NCBI RefSeq assembly: GCF_900177485.1
Contig: NZ_LT840186.1
Span: 1,240,001 to 1,304,000 of the forward strand
DNA length: 64,000 nucleotides
Origin: Candidatus Pelagibacter sp. HIMB1321
Lineage (GTDB): Bacteria; Pseudomonadota; Alphaproteobacteria; Pelagibacterales; Pelagibacteraceae
Direction of reading: 5' to 3'
In this document: piece after piece, positions 52,157 through 61,545 of the stretch
How the letters are laid out: every line of letters starts with the position of its first letter
Numbering within the stretch: the first letter of the stretch is position 1
Position numbers and translations under genes: made by a program
Notes under the pieces: generated by a model
What the model was told of the DNA's origin: nothing
Databases searched by the model: none
What the model saw: the letters and a program-made list of their open reading frames with translations, nothing else

Positions 52157-53340
52157 TAAGCAACTAGTGTAGTTTTACTAATGTCCTTATTATAAAGGCT
52201 CATAATTGGATCATCTTCAACTTCGTATATTTCATCAGAGTAAAATCCATTGAATTGAGTTCTAAAAGTTAGTCCATAAGCTCCTAGTTGGCCAAGTTCT
52301 ATATAATCATTTTCTTTAATATTATTTGGGAGAACAAATGGACCTTTCATATAATCCATACTATCACATGTAGGACCATAGAAATTAAAAGCAGTCATTT
52401 TTTTTGAAATAATTTTACTTGAATTTTCTTTTATCATTTTTGAAGGGTAAACAATATTTGGTGTACCAGCATCGAACAGTGTCCCGTAAGTTCCATCATT
52501 AATATAAAGTTTTTGTTTTTTTCTTAAATTTACTCTAACAATTGTTGATCCACTTTCAGCAACTAAAGCTCTACCAGGTTCACAAATAATTTTTGGCATT
52601 TTTTCAAACTTTAGATTTTCTAAGCCTTTTTTAATTTCACTAAAATATTCCATTAAATTATGAGGGATTAAATCAGGATATATTGTAGGGAATCCACCTC
52701 CAACATTAATATAATCTGGTGTTATTTTAGTTTTTTTAATTATATTTCCAATTTCAGTAATTCCTTTGGCATATGAAATAGGGTGCATACATTGAGATCC
52801 AACGTGAAAACTTAATCCTACTTTTTCTCCATATTGTTTCGCTAATCTAAGAAGCCCTAAAGCTTCAGAATTTAAAGCCCCAAATTTTTTGGATAGATCA
52901 ATTTCCGCATGTTCATTTGAAACTGCAACTCTAACAAATAATTCTAAGTCTTTTGCATTATCAGTATTTTTTATAATCTTAATCAGCTCCTCTTTTGTAT
53001 CTAAAGAAAAAGTTTTTACTCCAAATTTAAAATAAGCTTTCCTTATACTTTCAGGGCTTTTAATCGTATGCATGTAAGAGCATTTAGCTATACTTGAGTA
53101 TTTTCTTACTTGTTCAATTTCTTCAACTGAAGCAACATCAAATTGTTTTATACCACTTTCTAGCAAGGTTTTAATGACCAAAGGATGAGGGTTTGTTTTT
53201 ACTGCATATAATATATCACCAGGAAAGTTTTTTTGAAAAAAAGATGATGCTGAAAATACTGATTTTTTTCTGATACAGTAAACAGGTTTTTCAGGTTTCA
53301 ATTGATTTACTAAATCTTCAACTGATTTAAATTTTTGCAT
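52156..53340 (-). CDS. Fold III ornithine/arginine/lysine-type decarboxylase
   Basis: This PLP-dependent alanine-racemase-fold decarboxylase of 394 residues belongs to the eukaryotic-type ODC family. Lys48 in ILYAVKTNPH binds PLP, INVGGGFPTIYPD and CEPGRALVAESG bind the phosphate, and Cys325 in YGPTCDSMD is the substrate-specificity cysteine. This motif favours ornithine, but the family includes arginine and lysine decarboxylases. A good ribosome binding site, GGAG (53352-53349), precedes the ATG. It is the first gene of the polyamine run and should supply putrescine or agmatine to the DHS-like enzyme. Confidence 0.9.
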   Translation of the reverse strand: MQKFKSVEDLVNQLKPEKPVYCIRKKSVFSASSFFQKNFPGDILYAVKTNPHPLVIKTLLESGIKQFDVASVEEIEQVRKYSSIAKCSYMHTIKSPESIRKAYFKFGVKTFSLDTKEELIKIIKNTDNAKDLELFVRVAVSNEHAEIDLSKKFGALNSEALGLLRLAKQYGEKVGLSFHVGSQCMHPISYAKGITEIGNIIKKTKITPDYINVGGGFPTIYPDLIPHNLMEYFSEIKKGLENLKFEKMPKIICEPGRALVAESGSTIVRVNLRKKQKLYINDGTYGTLFDAGTPNIVYPSKMIKENSSKIISKKMTAFNFYGPTCDSMDYMKGPFVLPNNIKENDYIELGQLGAYGLTFRTQFNGFYSDEIYEVEDDPIMSLYNKDISKTTLVA

Positions 53341-53491
53341 TTATTTGTCTCCAAAAAAAAATTTAATAAAAAAAAAGCTTATTAATTTCTTAAAAAACTT
53401 TTTATAAATCGTGCAATTAAGCCAATAATAAAGGCATGTAAAGCAAATAATTTTCTATTGCATTCCCTGAAATAATCTCCATATAAGCCAT
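53341..53491. other. Divergent gap between the decarboxylase and regA
   Basis: This 151 bp AT-rich region has no ORF or RNA structure that I can support. It must hold leftward and rightward promoters. TTGCAT (53458-53463) and TATAAG (53482-53487) are promoter-like but lie so close to the regA ATG that they would start transcription at or inside the gene. Confidence 0.5.
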
Positions 53492-54055
53492 ATGAAAAAC
53501 GAAGCCACTCTCCAAAATTTAAGCGATTTTGATAATAAATCCTTGCTTATAGTTGATGATGATAACCCTTTCAGGGAGAGATTATCTAGAGCGATGGAAA
53601 AGAAAGGCTTTGAAGTTTTACAAGCTGAAAGTGTAAAAAAAGGAATCGATACTGTTAAAGTTAAAAAACCAGGATTCGCAGTTGTAGATCTAAGATTAGC
53701 AGATGGAAATGGTCTTGAAGTAGTGAAAGAAATTCAGACATCCAATTCATCAAGTAGAATTATAATGTTAACTGGATACGGAAATATACCAACTGCTGTT
53801 GCAGCTATAAAAGAGGGCGCAATTGATTATTTAGCAAAGCCCGCAGATGCTGATGATGTAGAAAAAGCATTGTTAGCTGATCCCTCAAAAAAAGCAGCTC
53901 CACCTGAAAATCCAATGTCAGCTGATAGAGTTAAGTGGGAACATATTCATAGAGTATTTGAATTATGTAATAGAAACGTTTCAGAAACTGCAAGAAGACT
54001 TAAAATGCACAGAAGGACGTTACAGAGAATATTGTCTAAAAGATCTCCTAGATAA
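53492..54055 (+). CDS. regA: RegA/ActR/PrrA-family response regulator
   Basis: This 187-residue regulator has a receiver domain (Asp22-24 acidic pocket in IVDDDN, phosphoacceptor Asp66 in VVDLRLADG) and a Fis-type helix-turn-helix C-terminus (NVSETARRLKMHRRTLQRIL), the hallmark of RegA/ActR/PrrA. Homologues respond to redox or respiratory state and control energy metabolism. No RegB/ActS kinase gene lies nearby. Its last 8 bp overlap the convergent bioY gene. Confidence 0.94.
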   Translation: MKNEATLQNLSDFDNKSLLIVDDDNPFRERLSRAMEKKGFEVLQAESVKKGIDTVKVKKPGFAVVDLRLADGNGLEVVKEIQTSNSSSRIIMLTGYGNIPTAVAAIKEGAIDYLAKPADADDVEKALLADPSKKAAPPENPMSADRVKWEHIHRVFELCNRNVSETARRLKMHRRTLQRILSKRSPR

Positions 54056-54599
54056 AGCTTTTCAATTTAATTAGCTTTTTTACTAATAAACTTAATAACA
54101 ATACTTTAAAAGCTTCAGCTAACAAAAACGGAGCAACACCCAAATTTAAAATTGGTTTGTCCCAGCCTATTAAAGTACCAAGCCATATAACTCCGAATAT
54201 ATAAATAGTTGATACTGCCAAAGTAAGTTTAGAAAATATTATGAAAAAATTATCATTTAATTTTACAAAACTTGCAAGATAACAAGCTGATAAAAACCCG
54301 ATCAAGTATCCCATTGTGGGGCCAGTAAAGTAAACTAATCCAATTCCTCTTTCTGGTGAATTTGAAAAAACAGGCAAACCAACTATACCTTCCAATAAAT
54401 ATAGTCCTACAGCAGATAAACCAATTTTATAACCAAAACTTAAACCCAAAAGCAATACCACAAAAGTTTGCATCGTCATTGGCACTGGGTAGAAAGGAAT
54501 TTTTATTTTAGCAGAAATTGTTAAAACAATTGAACCTAGTACAACTGCTAATATTGATTTAATTAATTTAGTTTGAAAGTTTTGTTTTATAAGTTCCAT
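54048..54599 (-). CDS. bioY: Biotin transporter BioY
   Basis: BioY is the substrate-binding S component of energy-coupling-factor biotin uptake and can also work alone. The 183-residue membrane protein has about six hydrophobic helices with the family segments IKIPFYPVPMTMQTFVVLLL, LLEGIVGLPVF, GPTMGYLIGFLSACYLAS and LGVAPFLLAEAFKVLL. No bioM/bioN genes are adjacent. Its presence suggests dependence on external biotin, common in SAR11. Confidence 0.93.
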   Translation of the reverse strand: MELIKQNFQTKLIKSILAVVLGSIVLTISAKIKIPFYPVPMTMQTFVVLLLGLSFGYKIGLSAVGLYLLEGIVGLPVFSNSPERGIGLVYFTGPTMGYLIGFLSACYLASFVKLNDNFFIIFSKLTLAVSTIYIFGVIWLGTLIGWDKPILNLGVAPFLLAEAFKVLLLSLLVKKLIKLKSFI

Positions 54600-54622
54600 A
54601 GTTAATACTAACCTTTATTCAT

Positions 54623-54651
54623 TTGATATTCTAGTGGTAAATTTTAGACAA
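54623..54651 (-). promoter_or_regulatory. Candidate promoter for bioY
   Basis: On the minus strand TTGTCT (54651-54646) is followed after 17 bp by TATCAA (54628-54623), about 23 bases before the bioY ATG. It lies in the 109 bp divergent gap with polA, whose own promoter I cannot place securely. Confidence 0.4.
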
Positions 54652-54708
54652 TTGAAAATGTATTTTTGTATTAATAGATGATAATACGATTTATAAAATT
54701 TACATTTA

Positions 54709-57483
54709 ATGAGCAAAATTCAAAAAACAGATCATTTTTATTTAATTGATGGATCAGGGTATATTTTTAGAGCTTATTATGCTTTACCTCCTTTAACAAG
54801 AAAAAGTGATGGACTACCGACAGGTGCTGTAAGCGGGTTTTGCAGCATGTTGTTTAAGTTACTAGAGGATTCTAAATCAAACGAAAATCTTCAAAAACCA
54901 ACACACTTTGCGGTAATTTTTGACTCCGCTCGAAAAACTTTTAGAAACGAAATTTACAGTGATTACAAAGCTAATAGATCAGAGGCACCAGATGATTTAG
55001 CTCCCCAATTTGAATATATAAGAAAGTCAGTATTAGCTTTTAATTTACCATCTGTGGACCTTTTAAATTATGAAGCAGATGATCTTATAGCAACATATGT
55101 TGATCAAATTTTAAAATCAGGAGCAAAAGTAACCATTGTTTCTTCAGATAAAGATTTGATGCAATTGTATAAAAAAGGTGTTCGTATTTTTGATCCTATG
55201 AAAAATAAATTTATTAACGAAGATGATGTATTTAAAAAGTTTGGTGTTGATGCCAGCAAGGTAATCGATGTTCAAGCTTTAGCTGGAGACAGTAGTGATA
55301 ATGTTCCAGGTGTACCAGGTATAGGAGTTAAAACAGCTGCAGAGTTAATAAACAAATATGGAACTTTAGAGAAACTCTTAAAATCTACCCATGAGATTAA
55401 ACAGAATAAAAGAAGAGAAACTTTAATTGAAAACCAAGATAAGGCATTAATTAGTAAGGAGCTTGTTACTTTAAAGTATGATGCACCTGTGGATAGAGAA
55501 CTTACTGAATTTAAATTAAAAGAGATAGATAAAGATAAACTTTATGAATTTCTAAGAGAAATGGAATTTAATCGTTTATTGAGCTCAGTAATTTCTGCAT
55601 ATGGAGAACCAAATTTAATTTCTAAGAGTGAAAAAAAAGACACAACTGAATCTCCAAAACCATTCAATAATAAAAATTATTATTTAATAAATAAAGTAGA
55701 TGAAATTGATGAATGGATTAACGAGGCAGAAGAAATTGGAGAAGTAGCAGTAGACACTGAAACAGACTCTTTAGATCCAAATCAAGCAAATTTAGTTGGA
55801 ATTTCTCTAAGTTCAAAAATTGGTAAAGCTTGTTATATACCCGTAGGACATAAATCTAAAAAAAGTTTAAATATCAAAGAGGTTTTAAAAAAAATAAAAC
55901 CTCTCTTAGAAGATCCAAGTATTAAAAAAATTGGTCAAAATATAAAATTTGATTTTATTATTTTTTACAAAAATGGAATTACCCTTAATTCTATGGAAGA
56001 CACTATGTTGATGTCCTATGTGTTGGATGCTGGGAAAAATAGACATAACATGGATACTCTTTCAGAAATTCATTTAAATCACACACCTATTAAATTTAAA
56101 GACCTTGTTGGAACAGGAAAAAAAGAAATTAATTTTAGTGAGGTAGAGGTAGATAAGGCAAAGGATTATGCAGCAGAGGATACAGATGTTACTTACAGAC
56201 TTTATAAAAAATTTTATAAAAGCCTTAAATCTGAAAAATTATTTAATATTTATGAAATTTTTGAGAAGCCTTTGATTAAAATTTTAGCTTTTATGGAAAT
56301 CGAAGGTATTAAAATTGATAATAAATTTTTAAATTTGTTGTCTTCAAAGTTTGAAAAAAAAATTGAAAAAATTCAAAAAGAAATTTTTAAAATTTCAAAG
56401 AAAGATTTTAATATTGCGTCTCCTAAGCAGTTGGGTGAAGTTATTTATAATGATTTAAAGATAACTGGATTGAAAAAAACGAAAAAAGGAAGTTTTGCAA
56501 CTAGTGCTTCAGTATTAGAAGATTTAGCGTTCAAAGGTCATCAATTTGCAAAATTAGTCTTAGATTGGAGACAATTATCAAAATTAAAGAATACTTATTC
56601 TGACTCTCTTCCTGAACATTTAAACCCTAATACAAAAAGAGTTCACACTTCATTTCTCCTTGCCGCGACCACAACAGGAAGATTAGCATCAAGTGATCCA
56701 AATTTGCAAAATATACCAATTAAAACTGAAGATGGTAGAGATATTAGAAAAGCTTTCATTGCTGAAAAAGATAATGTTCTAATTTCTGCAGATTATAATC
56801 AAATAGAAATGCGAATATTAGCTGATTTGGCAGATGTTAAAGAATTAAAAAAAGCATTTAAAAATAATGAGGATATTCATTCATTAACTGCAAGCCAAAT
56901 ATTTAATGTTGATATTAAAAAAGTAGATAAGGACCAAAGAAGAAAAGCAAAAGCTATAAATTTTGGTATTATCTACGGAATTTCACAGTATGGGCTGGCA
57001 AAGCAAATTAATGTTTCAAATCATGAAGCAGAGGAGTTCTTAAATGCTTATTTTGCAAAATTTCCAGAAATTAAAATCTACATGGATAATACAATTAAGT
57101 TTTGTAGAAAAAGTGGGTATGTAAACAATATTTTTGGAAGAAGATCTCATTTTAATTCAATAAATGATAAAAATTTTAATGTAAGAAATTTTCAGGAAAG
57201 AGCTGCTATTAATGCTCCAATTCAAGGATCAGCGTCTGAAATTATGCGTCTTGCAATGATTAGAATTGATAAAAAATTAAAAGATGAAAAATCAATTAAA
57301 TCTAAAATGTTACTTCAAATTCATGATGAATTAATTTTTGAAGTAAAAAAAAGTGAGATTAAAAAGATGATGAAGATCATAAAAGATGAAATGGTAAGTG
57401 TTGCAGATAGTGATTATCATTCATTCTCAATCCCACTTACTGTTGATATTAATAGTGGTAATAATTGGGGTGAATTACATTAA
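54709..57483 (+). CDS. polA: DNA polymerase I
   Basis: PolA fills gaps and removes RNA primers. The 924-residue protein has all three domains: 5'-3' exonuclease (residues 1-290, YLIDGSGYIFRAYYAL, LAGDSSDNVPGVPGIG), an intact 3'-5' proofreading domain (DTETDSLDP, QNIKFDF, YAAEDTDVTY) and the polymerase domain (motif A SADYNQIEMRILADL, motif B RRKAKAINFGIIYG, motif C QIHDELIFEV). The proofreading residues are kept, unlike in several other lineages. It follows the divergent bioY gene. Confidence 0.97.
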   Translation: MSKIQKTDHFYLIDGSGYIFRAYYALPPLTRKSDGLPTGAVSGFCSMLFKLLEDSKSNENLQKPTHFAVIFDSARKTFRNEIYSDYKANRSEAPDDLAPQFEYIRKSVLAFNLPSVDLLNYEADDLIATYVDQILKSGAKVTIVSSDKDLMQLYKKGVRIFDPMKNKFINEDDVFKKFGVDASKVIDVQALAGDSSDNVPGVPGIGVKTAAELINKYGTLEKLLKSTHEIKQNKRRETLIENQDKALISKELVTLKYDAPVDRELTEFKLKEIDKDKLYEFLREMEFNRLLSSVISAYGEPNLISKSEKKDTTESPKPFNNKNYYLINKVDEIDEWINEAEEIGEVAVDTETDSLDPNQANLVGISLSSKIGKACYIPVGHKSKKSLNIKEVLKKIKPLLEDPSIKKIGQNIKFDFIIFYKNGITLNSMEDTMLMSYVLDAGKNRHNMDTLSEIHLNHTPIKFKDLVGTGKKEINFSEVEVDKAKDYAAEDTDVTYRLYKKFYKSLKSEKLFNIYEIFEKPLIKILAFMEIEGIKIDNKFLNLLSSKFEKKIEKIQKEIFKISKKDFNIASPKQLGEVIYNDLKITGLKKTKKGSFATSASVLEDLAFKGHQFAKLVLDWRQLSKLKNTYSDSLPEHLNPNTKRVHTSFLLAATTTGRLASSDPNLQNIPIKTEDGRDIRKAFIAEKDNVLISADYNQIEMRILADLADVKELKKAFKNNEDIHSLTASQIFNVDIKKVDKDQRRKAKAINFGIIYGISQYGLAKQINVSNHEAEEFLNAYFAKFPEIKIYMDNTIKFCRKSGYVNNIFGRRSHFNSINDKNFNVRNFQERAAINAPIQGSASEIMRLAMIRIDKKLKDEKSIKSKMLLQIHDELIFEVKKSEIKKMMKIIKDEMVSVADSDYHSFSIPLTVDINSGNNWGELH

Positions 57484-57532
57484 TTTAATTAATTGCCCAA
57501 ATTAGAACAATTTAGTATTTTTAAACTAACCC

Positions 57533-58240
57533 ATGCACAAACAAACTATAGCACTTGTTGATGATGATCGAAATATTTTAACAAGTTTAAGTATAGCTTT
57601 AGAAAAAGAGGGTTTTAAAGTTCAGACATATATTGATGGTGAAAGTGCTTTAATTGGATTAACGAGAACTCCACCAGACCTTGCGGTAGTAGATATTAAA
57701 ATGCCTAAAATGGATGGCGAAGAATTATTAAAAAAATTAAGAAAAAAAACTTCACTGCCTGTGATTTTCTTAACGTCCAAAGATGATGAAGTAGATGAAC
57801 TTTTAGGTCTTAAACTTGGTGCTGATGATTTTATAAAAAAGTCAGGTGGTTTTTCTATAAAAGTTTTGATTGAAAGAATAAGAGTTCAACTCAGAAAAAA
57901 AGATATAGATACTAATATTGAAGAAAATAAAAATATTATTGCTCATGGAAAACTGAAACTAGATCCATCTCAATTAGAGTGTGAATGGAATGGTCATCAA
58001 TTACCTGATAAACTGACTACAACAGAATTTTTAATAGTTAAGGAATTAGCTAAAAGACCTGGAATTATAAAAGAAAGAGCACAACTGATGGATATAGCTT
58101 ATAGAGAAGATACAGATATTGAGGATAGAACAATTGACAGTCATGTTAAGAGAATTAGAAAAAAGTTCAAAAAAGTTGATCCTGATTTTTCAGCTATAGA
58201 AACTAGATATGGAAGTGGATATAGATGGAATGTTAGTTAA
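57533..58240 (+). CDS. chvI: Response regulator ChvI
   Basis: This OmpR-family regulator of 235 residues has a receiver domain (phosphoacceptor Asp54 in AVVDIKMPKMDGEE, FLTSKDDEVDELLGLKLGAD) and a winged-helix DNA-binding domain (LTTTEFLIVKELAKRPG, DRTIDSHVKRIRKKFK, YGSGYRWN). With ChvG it forms an alphaproteobacterial envelope/acid stress system. It starts 49 bp after polA and overlaps chvG by one base. Confidence 0.93.
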   Translation: MHKQTIALVDDDRNILTSLSIALEKEGFKVQTYIDGESALIGLTRTPPDLAVVDIKMPKMDGEELLKKLRKKTSLPVIFLTSKDDEVDELLGLKLGADDFIKKSGGFSIKVLIERIRVQLRKKDIDTNIEENKNIIAHGKLKLDPSQLECEWNGHQLPDKLTTTEFLIVKELAKRPGIIKERAQLMDIAYREDTDIEDRTIDSHVKRIRKKFKKVDPDFSAIETRYGSGYRWNVS

Positions 58241-59781
58241 TGTTTAATTATCTCCTAAAAAATCTATCAATTTTAAAAAAATTTTTATTTATAAATTTAA
58301 TTTTTTTTTCAATTTTAGGTCTATTCACATTTTTATATTTAAAAATTGTACAACCAAATTTGATAAAAAATAAATCGTCTAATCATATTAAGATAATTAA
58401 TAATACTATTGATAATTTAGAAAGGTTAGAAATCCAATTTAATGAAGAAGACATTAGAAAGTTTTTATTTTCAACAAGATTTATCTTTCAAAGTCTTGAT
58501 CGTGTAATTTTTTTCGATAATCAGTTAGATCTAGTTGGTGATACAGATACACTTGATCTTGATCCAAGATCATTTTCTTCCAGATTAGATATAGTTGAAT
58601 TAGAAGTTTTAAATGAGGAGAAAAGTAAAGAAATTACTGAAAAAAAAAATATAAATATTGGAAATGATAATCTTGTTTCTCTTCAAGATATTCTCTTTAA
58701 TTATGCAGGATCAAAAAATTTTGGCATACCTTTTACATTTACCCAGGAAGAATTTAACAATTTTAAATTAACAACAATAAAAAATGTTTTTAGAAATGAT
58801 GTTAATATTGGCTATGTAGCAATCACTGAAAATGCTAATGATATAAGGGCTGCAATTGATGAGAGAAAAACTTTTGTTATCAGAACTGCATTTGCTGTTG
58901 GTATCGTAATTTTAATATTTTCATTTGTTCTTAATAGATATTTTTTAAAACCTATCCAAAATTTAGTCGCCTACACAAATAAGATAAAAAATAAAGAGCA
59001 CAAAAAAATTAACATTGATAATTTAAAAGTAAGAAATGATGAACTAGGTTTATTGTCAAAATCATTAGATGATATGACCTTAGAGCTTCAGAAAAGAATA
59101 TCACATGCTGAAAATTTTTCTACAGATCTTGTTCATGAAATTAGAAATCCTTTGGCTTCTTTAAAAAGTGCTTCTGAAATTTTAAGCGAAACAAAAGAAA
59201 CAGATGAAAGATTAAAATTAATTAATATTCTAAGTCATGACGTTCAAAGAATTGAGAGATTAATTACAGATTATTCACAAATATTAAAAGATGAGGTTGC
59301 TTTAAGTAAAGAGAAATTTAGAAAAATTGATTTAATACCAATTATTAAATCAGTAGTTGATGATTATAATAATATTTATCAATCCAAACGAGGTATTACT
59401 ATTTCATTTTCAAATGATGGAAATAAAAATTATCAAATTAATGGAATAGAAAATAGAATAGAGCAAATTATTGCAAATCTTTTAGATAATGCGATTTCAT
59501 TTAGTGAAGATAATAAGACTATTGATATAAAGATTTCACAAAATTCAAAAAAACAAATAATTATCAATATTTTTGATGAAGGTCCTGGATTCAAAGAGAA
59601 GGATACATCGAAAATATTTAAAAGATTCTACAGTAATAGACCTGATAAATTTGGCCAACATTCTGGTTTGGGTTTGAATATTGTAAAAAACTTAACTGAT
59701 CTTCATAATGCCTCTATAAACGCTTTAAATAGAACAGATAAAAGAGGAGCTAATTTAGAAATAATTTTTTCTAGAGCATAA
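58240..59781 (+). CDS. chvG: Sensor histidine kinase ChvG
   Basis: This 513-residue kinase has an N-terminal helix (about residues 15-32), a periplasmic sensor of about 180 residues, a second helix (about 211-230), HAMP, the phosphorylated histidine in DLVHEIRNPLASLKSASEIL, and an ATPase domain with NLLDNAISFS, DEGPGFKEKD and GQHSGLGLNIVKNL. It is adjacent to its cognate regulator chvI, as in rhizobia and Caulobacter relatives. In that group the alphaproteobacterial hprK-manX genes often follow, but here ahcY comes next. Confidence 0.92.
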   Translation: MFNYLLKNLSILKKFLFINLIFFSILGLFTFLYLKIVQPNLIKNKSSNHIKIINNTIDNLERLEIQFNEEDIRKFLFSTRFIFQSLDRVIFFDNQLDLVGDTDTLDLDPRSFSSRLDIVELEVLNEEKSKEITEKKNINIGNDNLVSLQDILFNYAGSKNFGIPFTFTQEEFNNFKLTTIKNVFRNDVNIGYVAITENANDIRAAIDERKTFVIRTAFAVGIVILIFSFVLNRYFLKPIQNLVAYTNKIKNKEHKKINIDNLKVRNDELGLLSKSLDDMTLELQKRISHAENFSTDLVHEIRNPLASLKSASEILSETKETDERLKLINILSHDVQRIERLITDYSQILKDEVALSKEKFRKIDLIPIIKSVVDDYNNIYQSKRGITISFSNDGNKNYQINGIENRIEQIIANLLDNAISFSEDNKTIDIKISQNSKKQIIINIFDEGPGFKEKDTSKIFKRFYSNRPDKFGQHSGLGLNIVKNLTDLHNASINALNRTDKRGANLEIIFSRA

Positions 59782-59825
59782 AGTTTAGTTGATAATCCAA
59801 AATAATATTGTTAGAAGCCACACTC

Positions 59826-61112
59826 ATGGATGATTTTAAAGTAAAAGATATTTCTCAAGCAGAATTTGGAAGAAAAGAAATTTCAATAGCAGAAAGTGAA
59901 ATGCCTGGATTGATGGCATTAAGAGAAGAATATGGCGATCAAAAACCATTAAAAGGTGCAAGAATTATTGGTTGTCTTCACATGACAATTCAAACTGCTG
60001 TATTGATAGAAACCTTAGTTTATCTTGGAGCTGATGTTAGATGGTCATCTTGTAATATTTTTTCAACTCAAGACCATGCTGCAGCAGCAATAGCTAAAGC
60101 AGGAATACCTGTTTATGCATGGAAAGGGGAAACGGAAGAAGAGTACATTTGGTGTATCAAACAAACAATTGAAGGAAAAAAAGATTGGAAACCAAATATG
60201 TTACTAGATGATGGTGGTGACTTAACAGCCATGATGCATAATGATTACAAAGAATTACTTAAAGAAGTCAAAGGTGTTTCAGAGGAAACAACCACAGGAA
60301 TAAAAGCTTTAAATAAGATGGAACAAAATAAAACTTTAATGGTTCCAGCAATTAATGTGAACGATTCTGTTACTAAATCAAAATTTGATAATTTATATGG
60401 TTGTAGAGAAAGTCTTGTAGATGGGATTAGAAGAGCAACTGATGTGATGATGTCAGGTAAAGTTGCAATAGTAGCTGGTTTTGGTGATGTTGGAAAAGGT
60501 AGTGCAGCATCTTTAAGACAGAGTGGTGCAAGAGTGCTAGTGACTGAAGCTGACCCAATATGTGCCTTACAAGCCTCTATGGAAGGCTATGAAGTCGTTT
60601 TGATGGATGAAGCTATTGATAAAGCAGATATCGTGGTTACTGCAACAGGTAATAAAGATATTGTTACAGCTGATCATATGAGAAATATGAAGGACAGAGC
60701 AATCTTATGTAATATTGGACATTTTGATAATGAAATCCAGGTTGAAGCTTTAAGAAACTATAAATGGTCTGAAGTAAAACCACAAGTACATGAAATAGAA
60801 TTACCAAGTGGAAAAAGAATAATTTTATTAGCAGAGGGAAGATTAGTAAATTTAGGATGTGCTACTGGGCATCCAAGTTTTGTTATGAGCGCTTCCTTTA
60901 CCAATCAAGTTATCGCACAAATAGAACTTTGGAACAATCACCAAAAATACGAAAACAAAGTTTATGTGCTTCCTAAACATTTAGATGAAAAAGTAGCAAT
61001 GCTTCACTTGAAAAAAGTTGGTGCAAAACTTACTAAGCTTTCTAAAGATCAAGCAGATTATATAAGTGTTGGGACAGAAGGTCCTTTTAAACCCGATGCA
61101 TACCGCTACTAA
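59826..61112 (+). CDS. ahcY: S-adenosylhomocysteine hydrolase
   Basis: AhcY splits S-adenosylhomocysteine into adenosine and homocysteine, completing the methyl cycle. I use ATG 59826 (beginning [19 protein letters not shown], the usual family N-terminus) rather than TTG 59808, which would add six unconserved residues. The 428-residue protein has [57 protein letters not shown] for NAD binding and the C-terminal [10 protein letters not shown]. It follows chvG closely. Its 3' end overlaps the start of tsaE by 17 bp. Confidence 0.96.
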   Translation: MDDFKVKDISQAEFGRKEISIAESEMPGLMALREEYGDQKPLKGARIIGCLHMTIQTAVLIETLVYLGADVRWSSCNIFSTQDHAAAAIAKAGIPVYAWKGETEEEYIWCIKQTIEGKKDWKPNMLLDDGGDLTAMMHNDYKELLKEVKGVSEETTTGIKALNKMEQNKTLMVPAINVNDSVTKSKFDNLYGCRESLVDGIRRATDVMMSGKVAIVAGFGDVGKGSAASLRQSGARVLVTEADPICALQASMEGYEVVLMDEAIDKADIVVTATGNKDIVTADHMRNMKDRAILCNIGHFDNEIQVEALRNYKWSEVKPQVHEIELPSGKRIILLAEGRLVNLGCATGHPSFVMSASFTNQVIAQIELWNNHQKYENKVYVLPKHLDEKVAMLHLKKVGAKLTKLSKDQADYISVGTEGPFKPDAYRY

Positions 61113-61545
61113 TAAAAGTAGTAACATAGACATTTCAACTGAAAAAAAATTAGAAGAGTTCGCAAAAGGTCTTAATAAAAAAATTGAAAAGGGAACTGTA
61201 TTTTTTTTATTTGGTGAAATGGGAGTTGGCAAAACAACTTTTGTAAAATACCTCATAAACAATTTACAGCTTAAATTTAATCAAAATATTACTGAAGTTA
61301 CAAGTCCTACATTTAATATAATGAATGAATATCAAATAGGAGACATATTGATAAAACATTATGATCTTTATAGGTTAAAAACTTCTGAGGAATTAAATGA
61401 CCTCAATTTATTTGAAAATAATGAAAAAGAAATAGTATTAATAGAATGGCCTCAAATTATAAAAGAAGTGCCTAAAAATTTAACTAAATTGTATTTTGAG
61501 TATAAAAATGATTTTAAAGATAGGTGTATTAAAATTATTCGATAA
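61096..61545 (+). CDS. tsaE: tRNA threonylcarbamoyladenosine ATPase TsaE
   Basis: TsaE is the ATPase that works with TsaB/TsaD in making t6A37 in tRNAs reading ANN codons. I choose ATG 61096 over the GTG at 61066, which lies deeper inside ahcY; the protein is then 149 residues. Walker A is [23 protein letters not shown] and HYDLYRL follow, and VLIEWPQ is the family signature. Its TAA (61543-61545) is directly followed, in the same frame, by the ATG of the kinase gene. Confidence 0.92.
   Translation: MHTATNKSSNIDISTEKKLEEFAKGLNKKIEKGTVFFLFGEMGVGKTTFVKYLINNLQLKFNQNITEVTSPTFNIMNEYQIGDILIKHYDLYRLKTSEELNDLNLFENNEKEIVLIEWPQIIKEVPKNLTKLYFEYKNDFKDRCIKIIR

Noticed and set aside
59782-59825. Possible SAH riboswitch upstream of ahcY
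   Set aside because: Only 44 bases separate chvG from ahcY and they show no matching stem or conserved core.
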